From assembly GCF_002112505.1 (NCBI RefSeq), contig NZ_NEHW01000024.1, forward strand, positions 1-64,000: a stretch of DNA of 64,000 bases, written 5' to 3'. The translations under genes were made by a program, and so were the position numbers. Below the pieces are notes generated by a model. The model was given only the letters and a program-made list of their open reading frames with translations, did no database searches and was not told the origin of the DNA. This stretch comes from Pseudomonas sp. R28(2017). Lineage in GTDB: Bacteria > Pseudomonadota > Gammaproteobacteria > Pseudomonadales > Pseudomonadaceae. Below, one piece after another: positions 35,376 to 44,414 of the stretch (positions are counted from its first letter, which is position 1; every line of letters begins with the position of its first letter).

Positions 35376-35393
35376 GGGCGCCAACCGGCGCCC
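35376..35393 (+). other. Hairpin upstream of the VOC gene
   Basis: GGGCGCC (35376-35382) and GGCGCCC (35387-35393) form a perfect 7-bp stem with a 4-nt loop, 74 bp after the aldehyde dehydrogenase stop and 5 bp before the AAAGGAG of the VOC gene. No T-run follows; it may be a weak terminator or leader element. Confidence 0.3.
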
Positions 35394-35413
35394 CAAGCAA
35401 AGGAGCGTCGAAC

Positions 35414-35881
35414 ATGGCAGTCAAACCCATTCCCGATGGCCAGCACAGCATCACCCCGTACCTGGCCATCAACAACGCCGCCAAGGCCATCGAGTTCTAC
35501 AAGCAGGCCTTTGGCGCCACCGAGATGTTCCGCCTCGAAGGCCCGGGCGGCACCGTCGGCCACGCCGAACTGCGCATCGGTGATTCTTCGCTGATGCTCG
35601 GCGACCCCTGCGACCGCGAAGGCGGCCTCACCGCCAGCCAGAAACTCGCCGGTGCCGGCGTCGGCCTGCACCTGTATGTCGAAGACTGCGACAAGGTCTA
35701 CGCCCAGGCCCTGGCGGCAGGCGGCACCCAATTGCACCCGGTGACGGACCAGTTCTACGGCGACCGCAGCGGCACCCTGAAAGACCCGTTCGGCAACATC
35801 TGGTTCGTCTCCACCCACAAGGAAGACCTGACCCCCGACGAAATCCGCGCCCGGGCCGCCAAGATGTTCAGTAATAGTTGA
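35414..35881 (+). CDS. VOC-superfamily (PhnB/glyoxalase-like) protein
   Basis: Small cytoplasmic protein of 155 aa with two beta-alpha-beta-beta-beta modules: ITPYLAINNAAKAIEFYKQAFGA, GHAELRIGDSSLMLGD, then LHLYVEDCDKVYAQALAAGG and DRSGTLKDPFGNIWFVSTH. The pattern matches the PhnB/YdhR-like branch. The reaction is unknown. AAGGAG precedes the ATG by 8 nt. Confidence 0.88.
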   Translation: MAVKPIPDGQHSITPYLAINNAAKAIEFYKQAFGATEMFRLEGPGGTVGHAELRIGDSSLMLGDPCDREGGLTASQKLAGAGVGLHLYVEDCDKVYAQALAAGGTQLHPVTDQFYGDRSGTLKDPFGNIWFVSTHKEDLTPDEIRARAAKMFSNS

Positions 35882-35944
35882 GCGACAAGTTGAAAGCGCG
35901 GCGCGTTTGCCTGAAGCTTCAGGCTCGTAGCTTGGAGCTGCTTC

Positions 35945-37132
35945 ATGCGAATCATCGACAAAACCGCCGCGCAGGTGCGCAGCCTGACCCCGGCCGAGGA
36001 AGAACTGCTGGTCGGTTTCGCCACCGGCAGCCTCGCCGGCCCTCGCCTGCTGCAGGCCAACCAGTTGCTGATGAAGGTGCGCAGCGCCAACCAGTGGCTG
36101 GCCTGCGATTGCCGAAAAGATGCCTTGCCGGTGCTCAACGTCACCCTCAATGGCAGCACCGGCACGCTGTTTCTGAAAAACAACCCGGGCACTGCCGAAC
36201 ATGCGCCCGGCTGCCCGTTCACCAAGGACGAGCGCGAAGCCAACGAGCGTGAGGACGAACCCGTCGCGCCTGCTGCCTGGCTGGCACCCGATACACCGCT
36301 GCGCCTGATCGGTGATTACCGCAGCGCCAGCGACGCCAGTACCGGTGCGGCAGACAGTAACGAGCGCCGCGAACAGCAGCGCCTGTTGTCGCTGCTGCTG
36401 ACCTGGATCGAAACCAGCGGCCTGAACCTGTACGCCACGCACCTTAAGAAAGACCTCACCGGCCAGTTCGCCGAGCTACGCAGCGTCGCCAGCCGTTACC
36501 CGCTGCTCGAACGGGTACCAGCCGGCAACTACCTGGAAACCCGCCTGGACATGAAGCACATGATGATGCTCAAGTCCCGCCTGCGCGAAGCCAAGGTGTT
36601 CGGCAACCATCGCCGCCATGGCCTGCTGCTGGACTGCGTCGACCAGATCAAGGGGCGCAAGCTGTTCAACAACCGCAGCGAAGACGGCTTCGATTTCCAG
36701 GGGCATCATCTGTACTGGGGCGGCAGCCGAACGTCTGGCCCGCTGCTGGCGCTGGCCCTGTACTCACCGACCACGGCGGGCAGCCACTTCTATGAACTGA
36801 TCCACGTGGCGAGCGTGCCGGTGCTGTCGCGCGCGCAGATGTTCCCGGTGTACCGCGATGAAGAGCGCGAGCCACTCAAGGCGCTGGTGTCGCTGATCGA
36901 CTGGATGGCCAGCAAAGGCGTGAAAGTGCAGATGCGCAGGCCGGTGATCGGTGGCCAGGTGATGGACGAGCTGGTGCTGACCTCGGACCAGGACCGGGTG
37001 CTGTCGGTGTCGCTGCTGGAGAAGCCGATCGGGCCGGAGCCCGATGCCGAGAACTTCAAGCGCTATGCCGACTTCAAGAGCCTGGAGACCTTCCGCAAGT
37101 ATGTGGCCGGGTTCTTCATGCGTGAGCGCTGA
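35945..37132 (+). CDS. Conserved-type protein of unknown function
   Basis: Soluble protein of 395 aa, family not recognised. The N-terminal 90 residues hold a possible metal site (LACDCRKD, then APGCPFTKD) with spacing C-x-C-x30-C. The middle is helical and rich in basic residues (HMMMLKSRLREAKVFGNHRR). The C-terminal half is beta-rich (FDFQGHHLYWGG, LLALALYSP, DELVLTSDQDRVLSVSLLE), like a nuclease-type or DNA-associated fold, which is only an impression. It lies 63 bp after the VOC gene; no strong ribosome site. Confidence 0.7.
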   Translation: MRIIDKTAAQVRSLTPAEEELLVGFATGSLAGPRLLQANQLLMKVRSANQWLACDCRKDALPVLNVTLNGSTGTLFLKNNPGTAEHAPGCPFTKDEREANEREDEPVAPAAWLAPDTPLRLIGDYRSASDASTGAADSNERREQQRLLSLLLTWIETSGLNLYATHLKKDLTGQFAELRSVASRYPLLERVPAGNYLETRLDMKHMMMLKSRLREAKVFGNHRRHGLLLDCVDQIKGRKLFNNRSEDGFDFQGHHLYWGGSRTSGPLLALALYSPTTAGSHFYELIHVASVPVLSRAQMFPVYRDEEREPLKALVSLIDWMASKGVKVQMRRPVIGGQVMDELVLTSDQDRVLSVSLLEKPIGPEPDAENFKRYADFKSLETFRKYVAGFFMRER

Positions 37133-37143
37133 AGACCGCGTCG

Positions 37144-37412
37144 CCCTCTTCGCGGGCACGCCCGCACCCACAAGCATTGCGCATTTCCTGTGGGAGATCA
37201 CCCAGCCCTTTGGGCTGCGCTGTCGCGCAGAGAACAAAGCCTCAGCAAGCGCCGCTTTACCCTGTGGGAGCGGGCGTGCCCGCGAAGCATGCGACGCGGT
37301 GCATGGCACCGGCTTCGCCGGTGTTCGCGGGCACGCCCGCTCCCACAAGACCTCAGCTAAATCAAAGAGTTATGTGTTGTTCTATGAGAGCGGGCGTGTC
37401 CGTGAATGGGCC
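37144..37412. repeat. REP element cluster (variant core)
   Basis: Three good and one decayed REP elements with core gcgggcacgcccgc or its complement at 37144-37174, 37262-37286 (inverted), 37323-37349 and 37386-37412 (degenerate). A perfect 7-bp hairpin (37307-37313/37317-37323) lies between them. The core differs from the aagccc type used elsewhere in the window. They fill the gap between convergent genes and probably act as termination or mRNA-end structures. Confidence 0.85.
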
Positions 37413-37419
37413 CTGTCGA

Positions 37420-38568
37420 TCAGAATGCCGCCCGGAAAATCCCCTCGATCTCATCCTGGCTGGCCGGCCGCGGGTTGGTGAGGCCACAGGCATCCTTCAA
37501 GGCGTTCTGCGCCAGGATGCCGACATCCTCGAGCTTGGCCCCCAGCTCCGCCAACCCCGCCGGAATGCCCACCGCCAAAGCCAGGTGCTCGATGGCCGAA
37601 ATCGCCGCCCCCGCGCCCTGCTCCGCATCCAGCCCACAGACCTTGATGCCCATGGCCTTGGCCACATCGCGCAGGCGTGCGGCACTGACCTTGGCATTGA
37701 AACGCTGCACATGGGGCAACAGCACGGCATTGCACACGCCATGGGGCAAGTCGTAGTAACCACCCAACTGGTGCGCCATGGCGTGCACATAGCCCAGCGA
37801 AGCATTGTTGAACGCCATGCCGGCCAGGAACTGCGCGTAGGCCATGTTCTCCCGCGCCTGTAGGTCGTTGCCGTCGTTGACGGCCTGGCGCAGGTTCTCG
37901 CTGATCAGGCTGATGGCCTTGAGCGCGCAGGCATCGGTGATCGGCGTGGCCGCCGTCGACACATAGGCCTCGATGGCGTGGGTCAAGGCATCCATACCAG
38001 TGGCCGCCGTCAGCCCCTTGGGCATGGCGACCATCAGCGCCGGGTCGTTGACCGACAGAATCGGCGTGACGTTGCGGTCGACGATGGCCATTTTCACGTG
38101 GCGGCGCTCGTCGGTGATGATGCAGAAACGGGTCATCTCACTGGCCGTGCCCGCCGTGGTATTGATGGCGATCAGCGGCAACTGTGGCTTGCGCGAGCGG
38201 TCGACACCCTCGTAGTCGCTGATATGCCCACCGTTGGTGGCGCACAAGGCAATGCCCTTGGCGCAGTCATGGGGCGAGCCACCGCCCAGCGACACCACGC
38301 AGTCGCAGCGCTCGCGCTGCAACAGGGCAAGGCCGGCCTCGACGTTGGCGATGCTGGGGTTGGGCTTGGCGCCGTCGAACACCACCGAGTCGATATCCTG
38401 CAAGGCCAGCATGCGCCCGATACGGGCGGCGACGCCGGCCTTGGCCAGGCCCTGGTCGGTGACGATCAGCGCCTTGCGAAGGCCATAACCGGCAATCGCC
38501 GTCATGGCCTCGTCGAGGCAGTCGATGCCCATGATATTGACGGGCGGGATGAAGAAGGTGCTGCTCAT
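37420..38568 (-). CDS. Iron-containing alcohol dehydrogenase
   Basis: Group III metal-dependent alcohol dehydrogenase of 382 aa (YiaY/FucO/lactaldehyde reductase type). NAD-binding motif LGGGSPHDCAKGIAL near residue 95, NTTAGTASEMTRFCII, and iron ligands in GMDALTHAIEAYVS plus AMAHQLGGYYDLPHGVCNA. It reversibly oxidises a short-chain alcohol or diol; substrate not visible. The ATG at 38568 follows AGGAGG by 8 nt, but this site is buried in a 15-bp hairpin (38573-38609). The gene lies downstream of ilvA on the same strand. Confidence 0.9.
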   Translation of the reverse strand: MSSTFFIPPVNIMGIDCLDEAMTAIAGYGLRKALIVTDQGLAKAGVAARIGRMLALQDIDSVVFDGAKPNPSIANVEAGLALLQRERCDCVVSLGGGSPHDCAKGIALCATNGGHISDYEGVDRSRKPQLPLIAINTTAGTASEMTRFCIITDERRHVKMAIVDRNVTPILSVNDPALMVAMPKGLTAATGMDALTHAIEAYVSTAATPITDACALKAISLISENLRQAVNDGNDLQARENMAYAQFLAGMAFNNASLGYVHAMAHQLGGYYDLPHGVCNAVLLPHVQRFNAKVSAARLRDVAKAMGIKVCGLDAEQGAGAAISAIEHLALAVGIPAGLAELGAKLEDVGILAQNALKDACGLTNPRPASQDEIEGIFRAAF

Positions 38569-38572
38569 GACC

Positions 38573-38609
38573 GGATCCTCCTGGCAGGTCTGTCTGCCAG
38601 TGAGGATCC
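38573..38609 (-). promoter_or_regulatory. Hairpin sequestering the adh ribosome-binding site
   Basis: GGATCCTC-CTGGCAG (38573-38587) pairs perfectly with CTGCCAG (38594-38600) and GAGGATCC (38602-38609), with one bulged T and a 6-nt loop. In the mRNA the 3' arm contains the whole AGGAGG (complement of 38577-38582) used by the alcohol dehydrogenase. There is no T-run. This suggests translational gating or a processing site between ilvA and adh. Confidence 0.65.
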
Positions 38610-38646
38610 GCCCGTTCAAACAACAGGATGTTGACCCAGAGCAACG

Positions 38647-40209
<1,563 letters not shown>

Positions 40210-40261
40210 CGATTGCAACTCCTTGGCTGTTTTTCACGTTGCCCAGGAGTCAGAGAGTAGA

Positions 40262-40282
40262 AACCCGCCTCCAGGGCGGGTT
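40262..40282 (-). terminator. ilvA attenuator terminator
   Basis: On the minus strand AACCCGCC-CTGGA-GGCGGGTT forms a perfect 8-bp stem with a 5-nt loop, followed by TTCTACTCTCT. It lies between the leader peptide and ilvA. Its 5' arm (40275-40282) can instead pair, over six GC pairs, with GGCGGG at the leader peptide stop codon (complement of 40302-40307), giving an antiterminator. Confidence 0.8.
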
Positions 40283-40297
40283 CGGTGCACGTACGCG

Positions 40298-40360
40298 CTA
40301 GCCCGCCAAGCTGATAATGGCGGTAATAATAATGGCGTTCACGTGCGGGAAGGTGTTCAT
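40298..40360 (-). CDS. ilvA leader peptide
   Basis: A 20-codon reading frame, MNTFPHVNAIIITAIISLAG, ends at TAG 40298. It has five isoleucine codons (ATT x4, ATC x1), three consecutive, within nine codons. It sits directly upstream of a terminator hairpin and ilvA, with alternative pairing over its stop codon, which is the classical transcription-attenuation design. A ribosome stalled for charged Ile-tRNA would leave the antiterminator arm free. No good Shine-Dalgarno is seen; the predicted transcript start is only a few bases before the ATG. Confidence 0.85.
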   Translation of the reverse strand: MNTFPHVNAIIITAIISLAG

Positions 40361-40370
40361 GGGTAGGGAA

Positions 40371-40398
40371 GTTATCCCGCCTGGCTTGGCCAAGTCAA
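40371..40398 (-). promoter_or_regulatory. ilvA promoter
   Basis: TTGACT (40398-40393), 16-nt spacer, GATAAC (40376-40371) on the minus strand, overlapping the end of the PACE gene. The predicted start near 40364 lies about four bases before the leader-peptide ATG. Confidence 0.55.
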
Positions 40399-40826
40399 CA
40401 CTTGGCTTGCTGCGCCGACAGCGGCACGTCGAAGACCTTGTCGAAGCCCCACTGGAACACGAAGGCATAGGCGAAGAAGAACACGAACAGTGCCAGGTTG
40501 GTGAGCAACGCTGCCCACAGGCTGACATCCAGCCAGTACGCCACCAGCGGCAGCAGGATCAGCACCAACCCGCCCTCGAAACCCAGGGCATGCAGCAGAC
40601 GCCGCAGGAACGTGCGTTCGCGCGCGTGCTGGCGCGCCTCCCAACGCTCGAAGGCCCAGTTGTAGGCCATGTTCCAGCTCATGGCGATGCCCGACATCAG
40701 GATCGACAACACGGTCGACTGGGCCATGCCGGCGCCAAACGCCAGTTCCAGTGCCGGCGCCACGCAGGCCACGGCGATGGCTTCGTAGAGGATGGCCTGG
40801 ACGATCTTGCGTGCCTTGCCTTGCAT
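40395..40826 (-). CDS. PACE-family (AceI-like) multidrug efflux protein
   Basis: Small inner-membrane transporter of 143 aa with four helices as two tandem bacterial transmembrane pair domains: LYEAIAVACVAPALELAFG with the conserved Glu15, SILMSGIAMSWNMAYNWAFERWE, LLHALGFEGGLVLILLPLVAYW and LLTNLALFVFFFAYAFVFQWGFD. The family exports chlorhexidine and other biocides, or short-chain diamines. GGGAG lies before the ATG. A TetR-like palindrome sits in its promoter. Confidence 0.9.
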   Translation of the reverse strand: MQGKARKIVQAILYEAIAVACVAPALELAFGAGMAQSTVLSILMSGIAMSWNMAYNWAFERWEARQHARERTFLRRLLHALGFEGGLVLILLPLVAYWLDVSLWAALLTNLALFVFFFAYAFVFQWGFDKVFDVPLSAQQAKC

Positions 40827-40881
40827 GTTCAGCTCCCTGGGAAAACGACCTTCAAACTTACAGCACGCAGCCTACAGGAAA

Positions 40882-40918
40882 AAGCCTGAAATACATATTT
40901 GACTGACCGTTCAATCAA
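40882..40918 (-). promoter_or_regulatory. PACE promoter with TetR-type palindrome
   Basis: TTGACTGACCGTTCAATCAA (40899-40918) is a near-perfect inverted repeat like TetR-family operators. On the minus strand its TTGATT (40918-40913) can be the -35, with TGTATT 17 nt on (about 40895-40890) as the -10, so a bound repressor would block it. No TetR gene lies nearby. The rest of 40919-41088 shows nothing definite. Confidence 0.45.
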
Positions 40919-41088
40919 GAAACATTAGGCTAAACGTTTCCGCAACACCCATCCCCCTGGCACCCTCGCCTGCGCCCGCCCCCCGCTGTGCATTGGACAA
41001 CCCCGCATCCGGCTGCTTGTATCTAATGACTTGCAAGCGGCGACATGTCGACCCACTTCGTCCAGGGAATCGAACGAGGAACAAGACT

Positions 41089-42243
41089 ATGGCGAACTCC
41101 GTCATGATGGTTTTCGGTACCCGCCCCGAAGCGATCAAGATGGCCCCGCTGGCCCGCGTCCTGCGCGAATGGCCCGAGGTCGATCTGCACATCTGCTCCA
41201 CCGGGCAGCACCGCGAAATGCTCGAACAGGTACTCACCGCCTTCGGCCTGAGCGTCGACCAGGACCTCAAGGTGATGACCCAGAACCAGACCCTCAACGG
41301 CCTGGCCCGCGACCTGCTGGGCAAGCTCGACCAGGCCTATGGGCAGGTCAAGCCCGATATCGTGCTGGTCCATGGCGACACCACCACCAGCTTCATCGCC
41401 AGCCTCGCGGCGTTCCACCGGCACATTCCCATCGGCCATGTCGAAGCCGGGCTGCGGACAGGCAACCTGCAGCAACCCTGGCCGGAGGAAGCCAACCGGC
41501 GCCTGACCGGAGTGATTGCAGACCTGCACTTCGCCCCCACCACCAAGGCCCGCGACAACCTGCTGCGCGAAGGCGTGCCCCTGGAGCAGATCGAGGTCAC
41601 CGGCAACACCGTGATCGACGCGCTGCTGTGGATGCGCGAATACCTCACGCAAACGGCATGGCACCCCGCCGCCGATTCGCCGCTGCACGCGCTGCAGGAC
41701 GACCAGCGCATGGTGCTGGTCACCGGCCATCGCCGGGAGAACTTCGGCGCAGGCTTCGAGCGTATCTGCGTGGCCCTGGCCGAACTGGCCCTGCGCTACC
41801 CCGATGTGCAATTCGTCTACCCGGTGCACCTCAACCCGCAGGTGCAGAAGGCGGTCTACGGCCTGCTGTCCGGGCGCGGCAACATTCACCTGGTGGCGCC
41901 CCAGGACTACCAGCACTTCGTCTGGCTGATGAACCGCGCCCACATCATTCTCACCGACTCCGGCGGCGTCCAGGAAGAAGCCCCGGCGCTGGGCAAACCG
42001 GTGCTGGTGCTGCGCAAGGTCACCGAACGCCCTTCGGTGCTGGAAGGCGGCACGGTGAAACTGGTAGGCACGCTGACCGAACGTATCGTCAGGGAAACCA
42101 GCCAGCTGCTCGACGACCCCGAGGCGTATCAGCGCATGGCAAGGGTCTTCACCCCCTTCGGTGACGGGCATGCCAGCGAAATCATCGCCGCACGCCTGAG
42201 CCGATGGCTCGAGGAAACCGCCGCCAAGCGAGACGACGCATGA
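41089..42243 (+). CDS. wecB: UDP-N-acetylglucosamine 2-epimerase (non-hydrolysing)
   Basis: Enzyme of 384 aa interconverting UDP-GlcNAc and UDP-ManNAc. Motifs: FGTRPEAIKMAPLARVL, STGQHREML, VLVHGDTTTSF, GHVEAGLRTGN, PEEANRRLTG, TGHRRENFG, LTDSGGVQEEAPALGKPVLVLR and TERPSVLEGGTVKLVG, all diagnostic. The ATG at 41089 has GAGGAA upstream. It is the first gene of an operon with nfrB- and nfrA-like genes (ATGA overlap), so its UDP-ManNAc is probably the donor for the NfrB-like glycosyltransferase. Confidence 0.95.
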   Translation: MANSVMMVFGTRPEAIKMAPLARVLREWPEVDLHICSTGQHREMLEQVLTAFGLSVDQDLKVMTQNQTLNGLARDLLGKLDQAYGQVKPDIVLVHGDTTTSFIASLAAFHRHIPIGHVEAGLRTGNLQQPWPEEANRRLTGVIADLHFAPTTKARDNLLREGVPLEQIEVTGNTVIDALLWMREYLTQTAWHPAADSPLHALQDDQRMVLVTGHRRENFGAGFERICVALAELALRYPDVQFVYPVHLNPQVQKAVYGLLSGRGNIHLVAPQDYQHFVWLMNRAHIILTDSGGVQEEAPALGKPVLVLRKVTERPSVLEGGTVKLVGTLTERIVRETSQLLDDPEAYQRMARVFTPFGDGHASEIIAARLSRWLEETAAKRDDA

Positions 42244-44414
42244 GCCTGGCCTTCATCGACTTCCTCACCTACGTGCTGTTCGGCCTGAAAATCCTCGCGA
42301 TCATCCTCGCCTCGCTGATGTTCCTGCTCGGCCTCGACGACCTGTTCATCGACCTGTGCTACTGGAGCCGCAAGCTGATCCGCCGTTTCCGCATCTACGA
42401 CAAGCACGAAAAGGCCGACGAGAAACGCCTGTTCGACGTACCGGAAAAACCCCTGGCGATCATGGTCCCGGCCTGGAACGAGGTCGGTGTGGTCGGCGAA
42501 ATGGCGCGCCTGGCGGCTTCGACCATCGACTACGAGAACTACCAGATCTTCGTCGGCACCTACCCCAACGACCCGCAGACCCAGGCCGACGTCGACGCCG
42601 TGTGCCTGCACTACCCGAACGTGCACAAGGTGGTCTGTGCGCGCCCCGGCCCGACCAGCAAGGCCGACTGCCTGAACAACATCATCGATGCCATCCTGCG
42701 CTTCCAGGACGATGCCCGCATCGAGTTCGCCGGGTTCATCCTGCATGACGCCGAAGACGTGATCTCGCCCATGGAGCTGCGCCTGTTCAACTACCTGCTG
42801 CCGAACAAGGACATGATCCAGATCCCGGTGTACCCCTACGCGCCGGAATGGAAAGGCTTCACCGCCGGGCACTACGTCGACGAGTTCGCCGAGAACCACG
42901 GCAAGGACGTGATCGTGCGCGAAGCGCTGACCGGCCAGGTGCCCAGCGCCGGTGTCGGCACCTGCTTCAGCCGCCGCGCCATCAGCGCCCTGCTCGAAGA
43001 CGGTGATGGCATCGCCTTCGACGTGCAGAGCCTCACCGAAGACTACGACATCGGTTTTCGCCTGAAGCAGAAGGGCATGAAGTGCATCTTCGCCCGCTAC
43101 TCCATCAGCGACCCGGCGCTGGCCCTCAAGCACGAGTGGGTACCGGGCATGAGCCGTGAGTTCGCCCAGGTGATCTGCGTGCGTGAGCACTTCCCGCGCG
43201 ACTGGCAGCACGCCATCCGGCAGAAGTCGCGGTGGATCGTCGGCATCGTCTTCCAGGGCACCAGCAACCTCGGCTGGAGCCGTACCGGCGCGCTCAACTA
43301 CTTCCTCTGGCGCGACCGCCGGGGCCTGTTCGCCTACCTGTTGAGCTTCCTGGTCAACCTGTTGCTGCTGGTGTTGCTGGCCATGTGGCTGGTGACCGTG
43401 ATCGCCCCGGATTCCTGGCGTTTCATGTCGATCCTCAGCGACAGCCAGCTGCTCACCACCCTGCTCTGGCTCAACGGCCTGATGCTGGTCAACCGCCTGT
43501 TCCAGCGCGGCTGGTTCGTCACCCGCTACTACGGCATCTTCGAGGGCCTGCTGTCGGCGCCACGGATGATGTGGAGCAACTTCGTCAACTTCTTCGCCAA
43601 CCTGCGTGCCCTGCGCCAGGTCATGGAGATGGGCGATTCGCGGCGGGTGGCGTGGGACAAGACCACCCACGAGTTCCCCGCCCTCGCCTCGCCGGCGCGC
43701 ACGCCACTGGGCCACCGGTTGGTGGAAAAAGGCTACATCACCGAGGAACAGCTGGAGCAAGCGATCACCAGCCCGGTGCGCCGCCGCCTGGGCCGCGAAT
43801 TGCTGCTGCGGGGCTGGCTGAACAGCGAGCAGCTTGTAGAAACGCTGGCCGAGCAGCTGGACCTGCCCTGGGCACCGCTCAACCCGTTCAAGCTCGACCC
43901 GCACCTGATCACCCTGCTGCCGCGCCGGCTGGCCACGCACTATGGCGTGCTGCCGGTCGCCGAAAACGGCAATACCCTGATCCTGGCCAGCGAAAGCCCG
44001 GTCAGCCAGGTGTCACTGGGGGTCATCAGCCGCCAGTTGAAACGCCCGGTAAGCTGCCGCCTGGCGCCCCAGGGCCGCGTTACGCTGGGCCTGCGTTATC
44101 ACTACCCGAGCCCTTGGCAGACGCCCGAAACCCACGACATGCTCACCGTACTGGAACGGCACCAGGATGATGCCGATCTGCTCGAGCGGGTCAGCCAGCA
44201 CCAGGTCATGCTCGGTGCGCTGCTGCAGGTACGCGGCATGGTCCCGGCCACCCTGTTCAACCAGGCACTGATCGATTTCGACCCCGAGCAGCAGAGCCTC
44301 GGCGAGCACCTGATCGCCCGCGGCATCATTACCGAGGAGGTTCTGCAACAGGCCCTCGCCGAACAGGCCAGCGAACAGCAGGCTGCCTTTGACCTGACCC
44401 GGGAGGTGGCATGA
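42240..44414 (+). CDS. nfrB: NfrB-like glycosyltransferase with c-di-GMP-binding (MshEN-like) C-terminus
   Basis: Inner-membrane GT2 protein of 724 aa. After an N-terminal helix, the GT-A domain has IMVPAWNEVGVVGE, FILHDAEDVISP (D-x-D-like, near 172), LTEDYDIGFRL and RQKSRWIVG (QxxRW-type, near 330); helices follow at about 375-430. From about 485 the C-terminus is MshEN-like: LGHRLVEKGYITEEQLEQA, RRLGRELLLRGWLNSEQLVE and SLGEHLIARGIITEEVLQQA. In E. coli NfrB such a domain binds c-di-GMP and activates synthesis of a ManNAc glycan. ATGA overlap with wecB and with nfrA. Confidence 0.9.
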   Translation: MSLAFIDFLTYVLFGLKILAIILASLMFLLGLDDLFIDLCYWSRKLIRRFRIYDKHEKADEKRLFDVPEKPLAIMVPAWNEVGVVGEMARLAASTIDYENYQIFVGTYPNDPQTQADVDAVCLHYPNVHKVVCARPGPTSKADCLNNIIDAILRFQDDARIEFAGFILHDAEDVISPMELRLFNYLLPNKDMIQIPVYPYAPEWKGFTAGHYVDEFAENHGKDVIVREALTGQVPSAGVGTCFSRRAISALLEDGDGIAFDVQSLTEDYDIGFRLKQKGMKCIFARYSISDPALALKHEWVPGMSREFAQVICVREHFPRDWQHAIRQKSRWIVGIVFQGTSNLGWSRTGALNYFLWRDRRGLFAYLLSFLVNLLLLVLLAMWLVTVIAPDSWRFMSILSDSQLLTTLLWLNGLMLVNRLFQRGWFVTRYYGIFEGLLSAPRMMWSNFVNFFANLRALRQVMEMGDSRRVAWDKTTHEFPALASPARTPLGHRLVEKGYITEEQLEQAITSPVRRRLGRELLLRGWLNSEQLVETLAEQLDLPWAPLNPFKLDPHLITLLPRRLATHYGVLPVAENGNTLILASESPVSQVSLGVISRQLKRPVSCRLAPQGRVTLGLRYHYPSPWQTPETHDMLTVLERHQDDADLLERVSQHQVMLGALLQVRGMVPATLFNQALIDFDPEQQSLGEHLIARGIITEEVLQQALAEQASEQQAAFDLTREVA

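Noticed and set aside
37144..37412. Possible CRISPR array from regularly repeated GC palindromes
   Set aside because: Spacing is irregular, orientation alternates and the units match REP elements; no cas genes are present.
42129..43940. 603-residue minus-strand frame opposite nfrB
   Set aside because: Same kind of GC shadow; no ribosome site or recognisable motif.
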